NCBI RefSeq assembly: GCF_004341235.1
Contig: NZ_SLUP01000006.1
Location: 1-64,000, forward strand
Direction of reading: 5' to 3'
DNA length: 64,000 bases
Origin: Mariniflexile fucanivorans
Lineage (GTDB): Bacteria; Bacteroidota; Bacteroidia; Flavobacteriales; Flavobacteriaceae
The position numbers and the translations under genes were made by a program. Within the stretch, counting starts at the first letter, position 1. Every line of letters starts with the position of its first letter. Shown piece after piece: positions 28,137 through 36,336 of this stretch. The notes under the pieces were generated by a model. That model saw nothing but the letters and a program-made list of their open reading frames with translations. It made no database searches and was not told where the DNA came from.

Positions 28137-29321
28137 TTATGATCTTCTTCTTGATGTAGATTCAGATCTTGTATTATTATCTCCAGAATTACTTCTACTT
28201 TGTGTAGCCATTGGCTTGCCTTGAGTAGATCTAGTAACAGTACGACTTTCTGTTGTTCTTGTTGTACGCTGTGCTACATTAGGTGTGCTTCGGGTTGTGC
28301 TATTGCTTTTAGTATATGTACGAGTATTATTGTTATTTGGTTTTTGTGTAACAGTGTTTTCTCTTGTGCGTTTTACATCATTTGTTCTTGTATTGTTATT
28401 TTGAATAACGGTTCTGTTATTACCGGTTTCTCTTGTTCTTATAACATCATTACTTCTGTAATTGTTATTTCTTGAATCATTGCTTCTAGAAACCGAATTA
28501 TTTCTAGAATTATCAATTCTGTTTACTACTTCAGAATTTCTATTATTATTGTCACGTCTACCAATGTCATTTCTCGAAGTTTCATATCTATTAAAAGCTA
28601 CATTTCTATTAATTTGAGTTACGTTTCTAGAACTTCTGTTTACGGTTGCATAATCTCTATTTCTTGAAATAGTTTCACCACGTCTGCTATAAACAGCAGT
28701 TTTAGGTCTGTGGTTGTTATAAAAAGGTCTAGAGTAGGTATAACGAACAGGCGTATAATACTGTCTGTATGGCCTGTTGTAAACTACACGGTAATTATAT
28801 GCAGGTATGCTATAATAATTATGCCAAGGTCTGTAAATATAGTTTCTGTTATAAACATTTATATAGCCAGTACAGTATGAAAACACATTATAATTGTTGT
28901 AATGAACATATAGACCACCTACACGGTTTACATAACCATTGTTGTTGTAATTAATATTTACATTTCCAACTTGTGTAATACGTCCATAATAATCATAATA
29001 TAATGGTGTGTTTTCTATTTGAATAATGGCACCATATTCATCGTATTGCACATATGCGTTATAATCGTAACCAGAGTTAAAACTGATATTTACATGAGGC
29101 GAACCAATGGAGACATTTAAGTTGGAATTACCTCTTAAAATATTAAAATCGAATTGTCCATCAGGGAAAACTGAAAACTCAATACCATCTTCAACAAAAA
29201 TGAATGAGTTACCATATCCTCTGTTATTAATCGTATTTGTATTGTCGGTAATATTTGTGGCTGCATTAACGGTGAATCCGGTAAGGATTAAACCTGCTAA
29301 TAAGAATATAAACTTTTTCAT
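28137..29321 (-). CDS. Secreted low-complexity Asn/Arg/Ser/Thr-rich protein
   Basis: A 394-residue protein with a signal peptide (FIFLLAGLILTGFTVNA, cleaved near residue 20). Residues about 30-160 form a structured, Asn/Tyr/Gly-rich part with repeated strands such as YVHYNNYNVFSY and NINYNNNGYVNR. Residues about 165-215 are Tyr/Arg/Pro-rich (YRPWHNYYSIPAYNYRVVY). From about 215 to the end it is a disordered polyampholyte-like, very basic tract of Arg, Asn, Ser and Thr (for example SRNNSVSRSNDSRNNN) ending SRRRS. Such proteins recur in Flavobacteriia without a known function; binding to DNA, polysaccharide or the cell surface is conceivable. It is monocistronic. Confidence 0.7.
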   Translation of the reverse strand: MKKFIFLLAGLILTGFTVNAATNITDNTNTINNRGYGNSFIFVEDGIEFSVFPDGQFDFNILRGNSNLNVSIGSPHVNISFNSGYDYNAYVQYDEYGAIIQIENTPLYYDYYGRITQVGNVNINYNNNGYVNRVGGLYVHYNNYNVFSYCTGYINVYNRNYIYRPWHNYYSIPAYNYRVVYNRPYRQYYTPVRYTYSRPFYNNHRPKTAVYSRRGETISRNRDYATVNRSSRNVTQINRNVAFNRYETSRNDIGRRDNNNRNSEVVNRIDNSRNNSVSRSNDSRNNNYRSNDVIRTRETGNNRTVIQNNNTRTNDVKRTRENTVTQKPNNNNTRTYTKSNSTTRSTPNVAQRTTRTTESRTVTRSTQGKPMATQSRSNSGDNNTRSESTSRRRS

Positions 29322-29456
29322 GATTGTGGGTATTAATTGTTATACGATTAGATAATTACAAACAGCGTGCCAAAAATGTTAGGCACATATTAAGTTGCTG
29401 ATAATCAGTTATATTTATGTTTTTTGATAGGAGATAGGTTAAATAAAACACAAAAC

Positions 29457-29470
29457 ATACTAGTTAGTAT
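29457..29470. promoter_or_regulatory. Probable TetR operator
   Basis: A perfect palindrome ATACTA-GT-TAGTAT lies 22 bp upstream of the TetR-family start codon, in the -33 region of the promoter box at 29481. The position fits autorepression of the TetR-SDR-lipoprotein operon. Confidence 0.7.
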
Positions 29471-29480
29471 CTTTTTTAAA

Positions 29481-29488
29481 TACCTTTG
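29481..29488 (+). promoter_or_regulatory. -7 box of the TetR-SDR operon
   Basis: TACCTTTG matches TAnnTTTG and ends only 4 bp before the ATG at 29493. Transcription would start at or next to the start codon, so the message may be leaderless or nearly so. Confidence 0.55.
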
Positions 29489-29492
29489 CAGG

Positions 29493-30098
29493 ATGCAACA
29501 AGATTTAAAGTCGGAGCTTACTAAACAAGTCATTATTGATGAAGCATTTCGTCTATTTCATGAAAATGGATTTAAAACCACGAGTATTGATAAAATAATG
29601 ATAGCCACTAAACTTACCAAAGGCGCATTTTATCATCATTATAAAAGCAAAAAGGAATTAGGGCTAGAAGTTATAAGTTCAAAATTGCAAAGTAGGGTAC
29701 ATCAAGCTATGATAGAACCATTGGGCGAACTTGGGGATGTGTTTAATGTTTTGGAAAATACATTTTTGCACCGCATTAAAACCTTTTCATTATATGATAA
29801 GCAACATGGTTGCCCTATGAATAATCTTATTAATGAGATTGGTGATTTTGAAATAGCCTACCAATTTGCTTTAAAAAATATTATAGAGTCCTGGAAATTA
29901 GCATTAATAAAATTGATTGAAAGTGGGAAAAAGGAAGGTGTTATTCATGAATATATTTCAAGTAGTGCTGTGGCAGTGTTTTTAATTAGTGCTTTTGAAG
30001 GTATTCGAGGTATTAGAAAATTGTATGATGACGATCTGATTCTTGATGAATACATCTCAGGATTGGCATTATATTTAAAACAATTAAAAAAAGTTTAG
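29493..30098 (+). CDS. TetR/AcrR-family transcriptional regulator
   Basis: A 201-residue repressor from ATG at 29493. The N-terminal helix-turn-helix is clear: EAFRLFHENGFKTTSIDKIM then TKLTKGAFYHHYKSKKELGLEVI. The C-terminal helical domain (from about residue 60), with HGCPMNNLINEIGD, resembles the group related to YcdC/AcuR-like regulators of aldehyde or quinone responses. The frame is open for 23 more codons upstream, but that would run through the operator and promoter. It is followed after 17 bp by an SDR gene, which is probably its regulated target. Confidence 0.9.
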   Translation: MQQDLKSELTKQVIIDEAFRLFHENGFKTTSIDKIMIATKLTKGAFYHHYKSKKELGLEVISSKLQSRVHQAMIEPLGELGDVFNVLENTFLHRIKTFSLYDKQHGCPMNNLINEIGDFEIAYQFALKNIIESWKLALIKLIESGKKEGVIHEYISSSAVAVFLISAFEGIRGIRKLYDDDLILDEYISGLALYLKQLKKV

Positions 30099-30115
30099 TA
30101 ATTCCTAAAAATAAC

Positions 30116-30853
30116 ATGATGAAATTAGAAAACAAAGTTATTCTCGTAACAGGTGCTTCCAAAGGCATAGGAAAAGAAATTGCGATCCTTCTAGCTAAAA
30201 ATGGTGCTAAAGTGATTGTAAATCATTCCAATAGTGAAAAAGAAGCGAATGAAACAGTAAGAACCATAATAAATAATGGAGGTAGCGCCATTGCTGTAAA
30301 GGCAGATGTAAGTAATAGGGAAGAGGTTACACACTTGTTTGACAAGGCTATTGAAACCTATGGTAGAATAGATGTTTTAGTCAACAATGCCGGTGTGATG
30401 ATTTCCAAAAAAATAAAAGATAATACACAGGAAGATTTCACTAAACAATTTGATGTGAATGTTAGAGGAATTTTCAATACGTTACAAGAAGCCGATAAAA
30501 AATTAGCCGATAATGGAAATATTATTAATTTCTCATCGAGTACCGTAAAATTAATGTTTCCAACCTATGCATTATATTCAGCATCAAAAGCAGCGGTTGA
30601 GCAAATGACGCGTGTGTTTTCAAAAGAAATAGGCAGAGGAATTTCCGTAAATGCATTAGCTCCAGGAGCTACAGAAACTGAATTATTTTTAACAGGAAAA
30701 TCACAAGAAACTATTGATAAATTAGGAGCTATGACGGCATTTGATAGAATTGCAAAACCTATTGATATTGCACGTGTTGTATTGTTTTTGTCAAGTGATG
30801 ATTCAAAATGGATATCTGGACAAGTAATAGGCGCGAATGGTGCTTTGGTTTAA
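30116..30853 (+). CDS. SDR-family oxidoreductase
   Basis: A classical short-chain dehydrogenase of 245 residues. The nucleotide site is VTGASKGIGKEIA, the structural motif is NNAG, and the catalytic Ser-Tyr-Lys is found in NFSSSTVKLMFPTYALYSASK. The overall sequence is close to 3-oxoacyl-ACP reductase or glucose dehydrogenase-like enzymes, as many SDRs are, so substrate names from databases would be unreliable. It is co-transcribed with the TetR regulator and a lipoprotein gene, which suggests inducible handling of a toxic carbonyl compound. Two ATGs are possible (30116 and 30119). Confidence 0.9.
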   Translation: MMKLENKVILVTGASKGIGKEIAILLAKNGAKVIVNHSNSEKEANETVRTIINNGGSAIAVKADVSNREEVTHLFDKAIETYGRIDVLVNNAGVMISKKIKDNTQEDFTKQFDVNVRGIFNTLQEADKKLADNGNIINFSSSTVKLMFPTYALYSASKAAVEQMTRVFSKEIGRGISVNALAPGATETELFLTGKSQETIDKLGAMTAFDRIAKPIDIARVVLFLSSDDSKWISGQVIGANGALV

Positions 30854-30877
30854 TTTTAATAACTAAAATTATATAAT

Positions 30878-31693
30878 ATGAAATTTACTTTATTATCAAC
30901 TATTTTTTTAAGTGTATTCTTTCTGTCTTGTAAAGACAAAAAAGAGTCCGAAACAGTTCTAGAACCTATACCAACCTATAAAAATAAAGGTCAAGAATTG
31001 GTATATAACATGGTTGAAAAAGTAGGCAATTATCAAACATTACTTAAAAAAAAGGACGTTGTTTATACTTATACCTATCTAACACCAGATGGAAAAATAG
31101 ATGTTTCAACAGAAAAATATTTATTTAAAGGTGAATTGTCTTACGGCGCCTACAACAAGCATGAACGCACGTTTCCTGATTTAGAAGGGGTTATTGAGCA
31201 GGGTTATGATGGTAATGAGTATTGGCTGAAGCATAATGGTGAAATTTTAACGGATAGCGTTCGATTGAAACGTGTCGCCTTCAACCGACCTACTAATTTT
31301 TATTGGTTTGCCATGTTTCAAAAATTAATGGATCCAGGTTTGAATTATGAATATATTGGAGAAAAAACAATAAATAATAAAGTATACGAGGTTGTTAAAA
31401 TCACTTTTCAATCCATTAATGATAAGCCTACGGATATTTATCAGCTTTATATTAACAAAGAAACCTTATTAGTAGATCAATTCCTGTTTACTGTAGCAGA
31501 TTTTGGGGCTATGGAAATTCCGAATTTGATGAAACTTGAATACGAAGAAGTAGAAGGCATGTTAATTCCAACAAAACGCCAATACAAAAAATCTACTTGG
31601 AATGCCGATGTAAATGAAGAACCATGGATCAATGTAACTTGGACTGATATTAAATTTAATAATGGGTTGACTATTAGCGACTTTGAAAAATAA
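30878..31693 (+). CDS. Lipoprotein, DUF6503-like
   Basis: A 271-residue probable lipoprotein: the signal ends in the lipobox FFLSC (Cys18). The mature part, with YTYLTPDGKIDVSTEKYLFKGE and DVNEEPWINVTWTDIKFN, resembles the DUF6503 group of Bacteroidetes, whose layout recalls LolA-like half-barrels binding hydrophobic ligands. I am only fairly sure of the family name. It lies 24 bp after the SDR gene and ends the operon, which closes with a strong terminator. Confidence 0.65.
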   Translation: MKFTLLSTIFLSVFFLSCKDKKESETVLEPIPTYKNKGQELVYNMVEKVGNYQTLLKKKDVVYTYTYLTPDGKIDVSTEKYLFKGELSYGAYNKHERTFPDLEGVIEQGYDGNEYWLKHNGEILTDSVRLKRVAFNRPTNFYWFAMFQKLMDPGLNYEYIGEKTINNKVYEVVKITFQSINDKPTDIYQLYINKETLLVDQFLFTVADFGAMEIPNLMKLEYEEVEGMLIPTKRQYKKSTWNADVNEEPWINVTWTDIKFNNGLTISDFEK

Positions 31694-31704
31694 ATTATAA
31701 ATAT

Positions 31705-31740
31705 AAAACCCCAAATAAAAAGTTTATTTGGGGTTTTTAT
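31705..31740 (+). terminator. Terminator of the TetR-SDR-lipoprotein operon
   Basis: An 11-bp perfect stem CCCCAAATAAA/TTTATTTGGGG (31709-31733) with loop AAG, followed by T5. The A-run on the left suggests it also works on the minus strand for the gene ending at 31768. Confidence 0.93.
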
Positions 31741-31767
31741 TAATTGATAAAATCGATTTTTCCCTAA

Positions 31768-32214
31768 TCAATAAAGATCATCATATGTGTTAAGCGATTT
31801 CATGATGTCCTCATAAAATATGATTGCACGCATTAAGTTTTTGGTGTCTGAATAAGGTAGAATTACTTTTTCAAATTCTAAAGTATTTTCAACATAATCA
31901 TCCGTATTCTCTATTTGATTTTCAAGTGCTTTTATGTTTTCATTTGTACTAGGGATACCAAGAGTAGTCATAGTAGCTCCTGGTTTTGTTGCAAGTGCTA
32001 AATAAGGTATGGCATTAGTTAAGGCTTGAATTCTTTCTGTGTATAGATGTAGTAATTCTCCTTTAGGCAGCTTTTCTAATTCATCTATTTGATGATATTT
32101 GTTAATTTGCACTTTTGGGCTTATAATACTTTTTTGTTCATCTTTTTTTTGAGCAAAAGTGAAACCTGTAGCTATAATAAAGCAAAAAGTGATTAGAGTA
32201 ATTTTTATTTTCAT
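31768..32214 (-). CDS. Secreted protein of unknown function
   Basis: A 148-residue protein with a signal peptide (ITLITFCFIIATGFTFAQ, cleavage after about residue 21). The mature part is mainly helical and charged, with LEKLPKGELLHLYTERIQALTNAIPYLALATKPG and NIKALENQIENTDDYVENTLEFEK. No catalytic motif or membrane segment is visible. I do not recognise the family. It stands alone on the minus strand; a 236-bp AT-rich gap separates it from uvrA, and I see no feature in that gap. Confidence 0.7.
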   Translation of the reverse strand: MKIKITLITFCFIIATGFTFAQKKDEQKSIISPKVQINKYHQIDELEKLPKGELLHLYTERIQALTNAIPYLALATKPGATMTTLGIPSTNENIKALENQIENTDDYVENTLEFEKVILPYSDTKNLMRAIIFYEDIMKSLNTYDDLY

Positions 32215-32450
32215 AATTTAAATATTTAATATTTGCCTACTCTTTTAGCTTTTCGGCGTACGCTATTGCAAAGTAGTTTTCAAGATGCGTGCCAAAAATA
32301 TTTTTAGATATTTGAAAGTGGGTTAATTTCGACGTTAGGGGGAATTAAATAGTTTAAAGGTATAAAATGATTAAGATTCACCGTGAAAGATGTCTCAATT
32401 TCGCCTCTTTATGAAGGGAAAGAAATATATAATAAGAATGATTCTGTTTG

Positions 32451-35234
32451 TTAAAGTTTATCTTTTAAGTATTTGCCAGTTTCCGAAGCTTTTACTTTAA
32501 CAACAGCTTCAGGTGTGCCCGTAGCAACCAAATTCCCGCCATTTTCACCACCAGTTGGTCCTAAATCGATAATATGATCGGCACATTTAATAAGTTCCAA
32601 ATTATGCTCTACAACAATAATGGAATGTCCGTTTTTAATTAAGGCGTAAAATGATTTTAATAATTTTTGAATGTCATGAAAATGCAAGCCCGTAGTAGGT
32701 TCATCAAAAATAAAAAGAGCATTATCTTTATTAGCACCTTTTCCTAAAAAGGTTGCCAATTTTATACGTTGCGCCTCGCCACCAGAAAGGGTAGACGAAC
32801 TTTGTCCCAATGTAACATAGCCCAAACCAACATCTTGAAGCGGTTGTAATTTGGTTTTTATTTTTGTTTGTTTGTTAGCTTCAAAAAATGTGATGGCATC
32901 ATCAATGGTTAGATTTAAAATATCATCAATGTTTTTATTTGCAAACGTGACTTCAAGTACTTCTTTTTTAAAGCGTTTTCCTTTGCAGGTTTCACATTCT
33001 AAATGCACATCTGCCATAAATTGCATTTCAATGGTTACTTCACCTTCACCTTTGCAAGTCTCACAGCGTCCGCCATCTACGTTAAAAGAAAAGTGTTTCG
33101 CTTGGTAGTTACGAATGTTGCTTAATTTCTGGTTTGCAAACAACGCCCGAATATCATCATAAGCTTTAATATAAGTTACCGGATTGGAGCGAGAAGACCT
33201 TCCAATAGGGTTTTGGTCAACAAATTCAATATGTTTTATATTGCTGAAATTACCCTCTAAACTCGAAAACTGACCAGGTTTATCGGAGAAATCGGTTAGC
33301 TTTTTTTGAAGTGCAGGAAATAATATTTTTTTAATTAAGGTACTTTTTCCGCTCCCAGAAACACCTGTAATAACAGTTAACATGCCTAAAGGAAAACGAA
33401 CATCGATATTTTTTAGGTTGTTTTCACGAGCACCAATAATATCAATATAATATTTTGAAGTTCTTCGGGTTTTAGGAACTTCAATTTTTAATGTTTCATT
33501 TAAATATTGAGCAGTTAATGAATTTGAAGCAAGAATATCCTTAAAAGTACCTTGAGCAACCAATTCGCCGCCAAAAGTACCAGCTTCCGGACCTATATCT
33601 ATAATGGTGTCGGCAGCTTTCATAATATCTTCATCGTGTTCCACAACAATAACGGTATTTCCTAAATCGCGTAATTGTTTCAAAACCACAATTAAGCGTT
33701 CCGTATCTTTTGGGTGCAAGCCAATACTCGGTTCATCTAAGATATACATCGAACCCACCAAACTACTACCTAAAGAAGTAGCGAGGTTAATACGCTGACT
33801 TTCACCACCAGAAAGCGTATTGGACCTTCTGTTTAGTGTTAAATAATCTAACCCAACGTTTGCTAAAAATGATAAACGGTTATTAATTTCTTTTAATAGA
33901 CGGTTCGCTACTTGTGTATCGTAATCATTTAGCTCTAATAGATTGAAGAAGTTTGCCAATTTATTTAACGGCATTTCTACTAAATCGGTGATGGTAGCAT
34001 CTCCAACCTTTACATAATTAGCTTCAACTCTTAAACGTTTACCATTACAGGCTTTACATTTGGTTTTTCCGCGGTAACGCGATAACATTACACGGTTTTG
34101 AATTTTATAGGCTTTAGCTTCTAATTCGGCGAAAAACGAATTTAAACCTTCAAAATGTTTGTTGCCATCCCAAATAAGTTGCTTTTGTGCATCGGTTAAC
34201 TGAAAGTAAGGTTTGTGAATGGGAAAATCGAATTTATGGGAGTTATTAACCAATTGATCTCTAAACCAACTCATGCTTTCACCACGCCATGGAAAAATTG
34301 CATTATCATAAACTGAAAGTCCGGTATTTGGAATCACTAAATCTTCATCAATGCCAATAATATCACCATAGCCTTCACATTTTGGACAAGCGCCATATGG
34401 ATTGTTAAAACTGAATAAATGAACATTTGGTTCTAAAAAAAGAATACCATCTGCTTCAAATTTATTACTAAATGAACGCTGTTTGTTATCACTTAATGTT
34501 TCGATTAAACATTCGCCTTTACCTTCAAAAAAAGCTGTTTGAATCGCATCTGCAAGTCGGTTTTGAAAGTCTTCTTCATCTTTATAAATAATCCTATCTA
34601 CAACCAATAAAATAAAGTCTTTCTTATCAAAAGCACCCACTCCATCTATTCTAACAACGGCATCATTAACTTTAATCCTAGCATATCCTTGTTGGTGTAA
34701 GACTTTAAGTTTGTCTTCCATAGTGCGTCCGTTTTCTAAATAAATAGGAGCGAGGAGCAGTAGTTTTTCACCTTCTTTAAATGTTTTTAAATAGTTTAAA
34801 ACATCAGTTACTGTGTCTTTTTTAACTTCCAAACCAGAAATAGGCGAATAGGTTTTTCCAATTCTAGCGAACAGTAATTTTAAGTAATCGTAAATTTCGG
34901 TAGTGGTACCAACTGTAGAGCGTGGATTGGTAGAATTTACCTTTTGCTCAATAGCAATGGCAGGTGCAATACCTTTTATATAATCTACTTTGGGTTTGTT
35001 AAGTCGGCCTAAAAATTGGCGCGCATAACTCGATAAACTTTCAACATAGCGTCTTTGGCCTTCTGCATATAGCGTATCAAACGCCAAACTTGATTTTCCA
35101 GAGCCTGATAAACCTGTAATAACCACTAATTTGTTTCTGGGTATCACGACATCAATATTTTTTAAATTGTGCAGTTTTGCACCTTTTATAATGATGTTTT
35201 CTTTCGGGTTTACTTCGGAAATGTTAGTAGTCAT
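32451..35234 (-). CDS. uvrA: Excinuclease ABC subunit A
   Basis: UvrA recognises distorted DNA and loads UvrB in nucleotide excision repair. The 927-residue protein has two ABC ATPase units: Walker A motifs GLSGSGKSS (near residue 40) and GVSGSGKST (near 635), and signatures LSGGESQRI and LSGGEAQRI. Zinc-finger cysteines are seen in CPKCEGYG, CKACNGKR, CETCKGEG and CETCKGKRF. The length and N-terminus (IIIKGAKLHNLKNIDV) are standard. A TATCTTTG box at 35258-35265 on the minus strand is a candidate -7 element. Confidence 0.98.
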   Translation of the reverse strand: MTTNISEVNPKENIIIKGAKLHNLKNIDVVIPRNKLVVITGLSGSGKSSLAFDTLYAEGQRRYVESLSSYARQFLGRLNKPKVDYIKGIAPAIAIEQKVNSTNPRSTVGTTTEIYDYLKLLFARIGKTYSPISGLEVKKDTVTDVLNYLKTFKEGEKLLLLAPIYLENGRTMEDKLKVLHQQGYARIKVNDAVVRIDGVGAFDKKDFILLVVDRIIYKDEEDFQNRLADAIQTAFFEGKGECLIETLSDNKQRSFSNKFEADGILFLEPNVHLFSFNNPYGACPKCEGYGDIIGIDEDLVIPNTGLSVYDNAIFPWRGESMSWFRDQLVNNSHKFDFPIHKPYFQLTDAQKQLIWDGNKHFEGLNSFFAELEAKAYKIQNRVMLSRYRGKTKCKACNGKRLRVEANYVKVGDATITDLVEMPLNKLANFFNLLELNDYDTQVANRLLKEINNRLSFLANVGLDYLTLNRRSNTLSGGESQRINLATSLGSSLVGSMYILDEPSIGLHPKDTERLIVVLKQLRDLGNTVIVVEHDEDIMKAADTIIDIGPEAGTFGGELVAQGTFKDILASNSLTAQYLNETLKIEVPKTRRTSKYYIDIIGARENNLKNIDVRFPLGMLTVITGVSGSGKSTLIKKILFPALQKKLTDFSDKPGQFSSLEGNFSNIKHIEFVDQNPIGRSSRSNPVTYIKAYDDIRALFANQKLSNIRNYQAKHFSFNVDGGRCETCKGEGEVTIEMQFMADVHLECETCKGKRFKKEVLEVTFANKNIDDILNLTIDDAITFFEANKQTKIKTKLQPLQDVGLGYVTLGQSSSTLSGGEAQRIKLATFLGKGANKDNALFIFDEPTTGLHFHDIQKLLKSFYALIKNGHSIIVVEHNLELIKCADHIIDLGPTGGENGGNLVATGTPEAVVKVKASETGKYLKDKL

Positions 35235-35257
35235 AGGTTTTTAAAGGAATAATTTTG

Positions 35258-35265
35258 CAAAGATA
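35258..35265 (-). promoter_or_regulatory. -7 box of uvrA
   Basis: TATCTTTG on the minus strand fits TAnnTTTG and lies 23 bp upstream of the uvrA start. No clear LexA-type palindrome was seen beside it. Confidence 0.5.
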
Positions 35266-35365
35266 CTATAACAATTACGAATTATGAATTTCGAATTAAA
35301 AATGAAAGAAAAAAAGTAGTAAGCAACGACCAAAAATCAATTAAATTATAAATAATTTAAAATAA

Positions 35366-35399
35366 TTTTGTTTTTTCGGAATGATTATTGGTATATTTG
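35366..35399 (+). promoter_or_regulatory. Promoter of the ECF sigma factor gene
   Basis: TTTTG at 35366-35370, 21 bp, then TATATTTG at 35392-35399 make one of the best vegetative promoter matches in the window. The leader to the ATG would be about 95 bases, and nothing structured is evident in it. Confidence 0.72.
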
Positions 35400-35500
35400 A
35401 TTCTATTAATCAATACTTTAAACACCTAACGCTTATAGCAAAACATTACTTTTAGACTAATAACCCCAAGCAGAGAACCATTTCTATGCCCTAAAAAGTA

Positions 35501-36091
35501 ATGATTATGCAATACGAACTAATAGAAGACGCTACGTTAGTTAGCAGTTATATTAAAGGTGATGAGAGTGCCTTAGAAATTCTTATTAATAGGCACAAAC
35601 AAAAAATTTACAGTTTTATATATTCTAAAGTTTATGATAGAGATGTTGCTGAAGATATTTTTCAGGACACTTTTATTAAGGTAATTCGCACCTTAAAACG
35701 AGGTGCTTATAACGAAGAAGGCAAATTTTTGCCTTGGGTTATGCGAATTTCACATAATTTGGTAATTGACTTTTTTAGAAAGAACAACAGAATGCCAAAA
35801 TTTGCCAATACCGATGAATTTAATATTTTTTCTGTGCTAAGTGACAATAGCTTAAATGCAGAAAACAGTATTATTAAAGAACAAGTAGAAACAGATGTAA
35901 GGCGTTTGGTTGAAGAACTGCCCGAAGACCAAAAAGAAGTGTTGTTAATGCGTATTTATGAAGATTTAAGTTTTAAAGAAATATCAGACAAAACGGGTGT
36001 TAGTATTAATACGGCATTGGGGCGGATGCGTTATGCATTAATCAACCTTAGAAAAATTATAGAAAAGCATAATATAATTTTAACGAATTAG
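35501..36091 (+). CDS. ECF-type RNA polymerase sigma factor
   Basis: A 196-residue sigma-70-family protein with region 2 (DRDVAEDIFQDTFIKVIRTL, then FLPWVMRISHNLVIDFFRK) and region 4 (LPEDQKEVLLMRIYEDLSFKEISDKTGVSINTALGRMRYAL). There is no regions 1 or 3, as in ECF factors. Translation could begin at either ATG 35501 or ATG 35507. No classical transmembrane anti-sigma gene follows; instead a 48-codon ORF comes next and probably belongs to the same transcript. From its vegetative-type promoter and its close match to a widespread Flavobacteriia group, I think it is constitutively made and controlled after synthesis. Confidence 0.92.
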   Translation: MIMQYELIEDATLVSSYIKGDESALEILINRHKQKIYSFIYSKVYDRDVAEDIFQDTFIKVIRTLKRGAYNEEGKFLPWVMRISHNLVIDFFRKNNRMPKFANTDEFNIFSVLSDNSLNAENSIIKEQVETDVRRLVEELPEDQKEVLLMRIYEDLSFKEISDKTGVSINTALGRMRYALINLRKIIEKHNIILTN

Positions 36092-36148
36092 TGCAATAAA
36101 GTAAATTTAGCTGCGTTAATAAATTAAATTCACCCTTAAATTATTAAA

Positions 36149-36295
36149 ATGGCAAAAATTTACTCTGAAAATTCTATTAAAAATTTGAACGAACTTGAAC
36201 CGAGAAAAGAAACGGTTAATTTTATTTTAAATTACTCAAAAGCTTTAAGTGTTATAAATTGTAATAAAATGAAGTTTGAAGCGCTTCTAAACTGA
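36149..36295 (+). CDS. 48-residue protein downstream of the ECF sigma factor
   Basis: ATG at 36149 opens 48 codons ending with TGA at 36293. The product has the pattern PRKETVNFILNYSKALSV and ends FEALLN. I recall similar 45- to 50-residue ORFs with a RxETixFiLxYSKAL core and a final LLN behind sigma factor genes of this type in other Flavobacteriia, so I consider it a real, conserved small protein. A role as a small sigma partner is a guess from position. A strong terminator follows directly. Confidence 0.75.
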   Translation: MAKIYSENSIKNLNELEPRKETVNFILNYSKALSVINCNKMKFEALLN

Positions 36296-36301
36296 GTAGT
36301 G

Positions 36302-36336
36302 AAAAGCCCTGGCAATTATTTGTTAGGGCTTTTTAA
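36302..36336. terminator. Terminator of the sigma factor operon
   Basis: A 13-bp stem AAAGCCCTGGCAA/TTGTTAGGGCTTT (with two G-U pairs) and loop TTAT is followed by T's. It overlaps the final codons of nth on the other strand (stop at 36316-36318). Confidence 0.88.

Noticed and set aside
30116-30853. SDR gene as the 3-ketocapnine reductase of the sulfonolipid pathway
   Set aside because: It is over 9 kb from the locus, in an operon with its own TetR repressor and a lipoprotein, and has no feature specific to ketosphinganine-type reductases.
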